From positions 1-35,916 of the IMG/VR virus record IMGVR_UViG_3300034104_004985: a stretch of DNA of 35,916 bases; one strand, 5' to 3'. Numbering within the stretch: position 1 is the first letter of the stretch; every line of letters starts with the position of its first letter. Positions 34,564 through 35,916 of the stretch are shown here, in pieces. This DNA comes from a virus. The translations under genes and the position numbers were made by a program. Under the pieces are notes generated by a model. It had not been told where the DNA came from and made no database searches. It saw only the letters and a list, made by a program, of their open reading frames with translations.

Positions 34564-35430
34564 ATGAATATAGAAGAATCAGTTTTAGAAATAAGAGAGA
34601 TATTAGAAAATAAAAGAAAAGAATTTCAACTAACTTTTGAAGAAGAATCTCACAAATATACAATGCTTGGGTTGGATAGTGAGTTGACTGATAGTTGGCC
34701 ATCAGTTTCAAAGGTGATGAAGTTATTTTATGATGAGTTCCCAAGTGAAGAAAAAGCTTATCAAATGTCCGGAGGTGATCCAGAAAAAACTGAAGATTTA
34801 CTAAATGAGTGGAGATTAGCCGGAGAGTATTCAACCAATATAGGAAGTAGAGTCCATTTTTTATTAGAACAACACTCTTTAAATGTGTTTAACCACAATA
34901 AAACTATTAGAGAACCAATTTTTAATTGTGATGCGATACAAATAACAAAAAGTGACTCAATGGTGTTTGCCGGGAAAAACTTTTTAGAAATAATGAAACA
35001 ACGAGGAGCCCATTTAATTGATACTGAAATTGTTTTAGGACACCCTGAACTTGGTTATGTTGGTCAGGGAGATACTGGGTGGTTAATTGAGAACACAAGT
35101 AAAACCGGTTTTGGTCTAATAATAACAGATTATAAAACAAATAAAGAAAAGAACTTTTTAACTCAAAGATACACAAAACCAATGCGTTCACCATTTGAAC
35201 ATTTACCAAATAACGCACTTGGACACTATAAAACCCAATTACCACTTTATGGTAAATTACTACTTAAAATGCTTGAAGGGTCTAAATACGAAGGGGTAAA
35301 ACTACTCGGTTGTATTATTGTAAGACTTACAGAAGATAGAGAATATGTTGAATATAGAGTTGATAAACAAACTATGAACCTTATATTAGATATGGATATA
35401 AAGTCAAAATTGACAAAATTAAAAAAATAA
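34564..35430 (+). CDS. PD-(D/E)XK nuclease, RecB/Cas4-like (288 aa)
   Basis: A predicted exonuclease for phage recombination or replication. The motif set is complete: GSRVHFLLEQH with His98; TEIVLGHPELGYVGQGDTGW with Asp170 (the Asp of the PD motif position); IITDYKTNKEKN with Asp189 and Lys191 (D-x-K); and GHYKTQLPLYGKLLL with Gln225 and Tyr229 (the Q-x-x-x-Y motif of RecB-family enzymes). The Cys cluster of Cas4/AddB iron-sulfur forms is absent. It follows the primase by two bases, so they are co-transcribed. A Cas4 function is not supported, as no CRISPR genes are nearby. Confidence 0.87.
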   Translation: MNIEESVLEIREILENKRKEFQLTFEEESHKYTMLGLDSELTDSWPSVSKVMKLFYDEFPSEEKAYQMSGGDPEKTEDLLNEWRLAGEYSTNIGSRVHFLLEQHSLNVFNHNKTIREPIFNCDAIQITKSDSMVFAGKNFLEIMKQRGAHLIDTEIVLGHPELGYVGQGDTGWLIENTSKTGFGLIITDYKTNKEKNFLTQRYTKPMRSPFEHLPNNALGHYKTQLPLYGKLLLKMLEGSKYEGVKLLGCIIVRLTEDREYVEYRVDKQTMNLILDMDIKSKLTKLKK

Positions 35431-35443
35431 ATTATATTTTAAT

Positions 35444-35536
35444 ATGGCAACAACTATTGAACTTGATTGGTACTACACAACATCTTGGGACCAGGTAGGA
35501 TTTGGAAAAATAAAAGTTAATTATACTGTAAAATGA
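35444..35536 (+). CDS. Micro-ORF, 30 aa, coupled to the next gene
   Basis: ATG at 35444, stop TGA at 35534-35536. The product begins MATTIELDWYYTTSWDQVGF and ends NYTVK. The stop overlaps the next ATG (ATGA), the form expected for translational coupling. It is too short for family assignment, and the Trp/Tyr-rich composition is unlike random AT-rich sequence. It fills most of the gap after the nuclease gene. Moderate support only. Confidence 0.5.
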   Translation: MATTIELDWYYTTSWDQVGFGKIKVNYTVK

Positions 35537-35781
35537 AAATTAGAATGACAAGATCGTATAGTGTTTGGGAATCTTACGAATCTATTGAAATTAACCCAGA
35601 AGATTATCCGGAACTTGGAGGAATGTCGGAAGAAGAAGTTCTTGCATACATTAATGATAATCCGTATGATTTTGAGATAAAAGACGGAAGTGAAGGAAAT
35701 ATTGTAGATGAAATTATGTTTGGTGGAGATATAATTAAAGATAACGAAGCAGACGAAGAAATAATCTTTTATTTAGACTAA
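35533..35781 (+). CDS. Small acidic protein, 82 aa, unknown
   Basis: No family recognised. The N-terminus is basic (MKIRMTRSYSVWESYESIE), the rest strongly acidic (INPEDYPELGGMSEEEVLAY, then EADEEIIFYLD). Small acidic phage proteins of this type often bind host enzymes or mimic DNA, but nothing here shows that. It begins within the stop of the micro-ORF and is followed by four bases before the last gene. Confidence 0.68.
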   Translation: MKIRMTRSYSVWESYESIEINPEDYPELGGMSEEEVLAYINDNPYDFEIKDGSEGNIVDEIMFGGDIIKDNEADEEIIFYLD

Positions 35782-35785
35782 AATT

Positions 35786-35916
35786 ATGGACGATATTATT
35801 AGACCGAAAATAGATTTAAGAACACAAGAAACGGTAGAATGTGAAAAGTGTCAGTCAAAATATTTTAAAGAAGTTGTCCTACTTAAAAAAGTACCAAAAC
35901 TATTAACAGGTAGTTC
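35786..35916 (+). CDS. Partial CxxC zinc-ribbon-like protein, runs off the window
   Basis: Only the first 43 full codons are present (starting MDDIIRPKIDLRTQETVE), with CEKC at about residues 19-22 followed by a basic stretch. A CxxC near the start suggests one half of a zinc ribbon; the second pair would lie beyond 35916. It starts four bases after the previous stop. Function cannot be judged. Confidence 0.6.
   Translation, partial: MDDIIRPKIDLRTQETVECEKCQSKYFKEVVLLKKVPKLLTGS

Noticed and set aside
34564-35430. Cas4 of a CRISPR system
   Set aside because: The nuclease motifs fit, but the Fe-S Cys residues are absent and no repeats or other cas genes are present.
1-35916. Contractile injection system (T6SS or eCIS) in a bacterial chromosome
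   Set aside because: The gp25/gp6/gp7-like genes would fit, but primase, RuvC-like and RecB-like genes, very long fibres and the gene packing point to a phage. No ClpV, VgrG or AAA+ gene is seen.

Overview
This window is part of the genome of a large, AT-rich tailed virus, most likely a myovirus with a T4-type contractile tail that infects a member of the Bacteroidota. The tail assignment rests on a gp25-like baseplate lysozyme-fold protein followed by a gp6/J-type wedge protein and a tail-protein-I/gp7-like protein. The host assignment is an inference. It rests on domains typical of Bacteroidota surface proteins in the virion genes (SprB-type repeats, PKD-like domains, BspA-like leucine-rich repeats) and on the lack of clear Shine-Dalgarno sequences. 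No tRNA, integrase, transposase, CRISPR array or rRNA was seen.

Layout. (1) 1-80: the terminator of an upstream unit and the leader of gp25. (2) 81-15945, + strand: a tightly packed baseplate module: gp25-like, gp6-like, a 1930-aa giant with hydrophobic helices, three unrecognised or PKD-bearing structural proteins, a GTG-start protein and a 1003-aa gp7/gpI-like protein. Many joints are 1-nt TAATG overlaps. (3) 15947-26592, + strand: an adhesin/fibre module: a seven-repeat SprB-like protein, a small fibre-companion protein, a fibre of about 40 fifteen-residue YadA-like rungs, a putative glycosyltransferase, and two Cys- and Thr-rich multidomain proteins. (4) 26642-27250: a RuvC-like nuclease, ending at a bidirectional terminator. 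(5) 33572 down to 27302, - strand: a second fibre module: a paralogue of the small companion protein, a 1163-aa fibre, an LRR/PKD protein, a 72-aa protein and a poly-Thr-linked protein. (6) 33656-35916, + strand: DNA metabolism: zinc-ribbon/TOPRIM primase, PD-(D/E)XK (RecB/Cas4-like) nuclease, a 30-aa micro-ORF, an acidic 82-aa protein and the start of a CxxC protein cut by the window edge.

How they fit together. Modules 2, 3 and 5 look like the host-recognition end of the virion: a baseplate carrying two fibre systems. The two fibres share a conserved N-terminal segment (39 of 59 residues identical by hand alignment) and each follows a paralogous small gene, so a two-gene cassette was duplicated, its fibre shafts were swapped for unrelated architectures, and one copy lies in inverted orientation. 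A putative glycosyltransferase sits among Thr-tract and Asn-x-Thr/Ser-rich fibres, which suggests, but does not show, virion glycosylation. A 7-mer, TATTTAT, recurs in the gaps before structural transcription blocks on both strands and is absent before the three separately spaced enzyme genes; it is a candidate late-promoter element.
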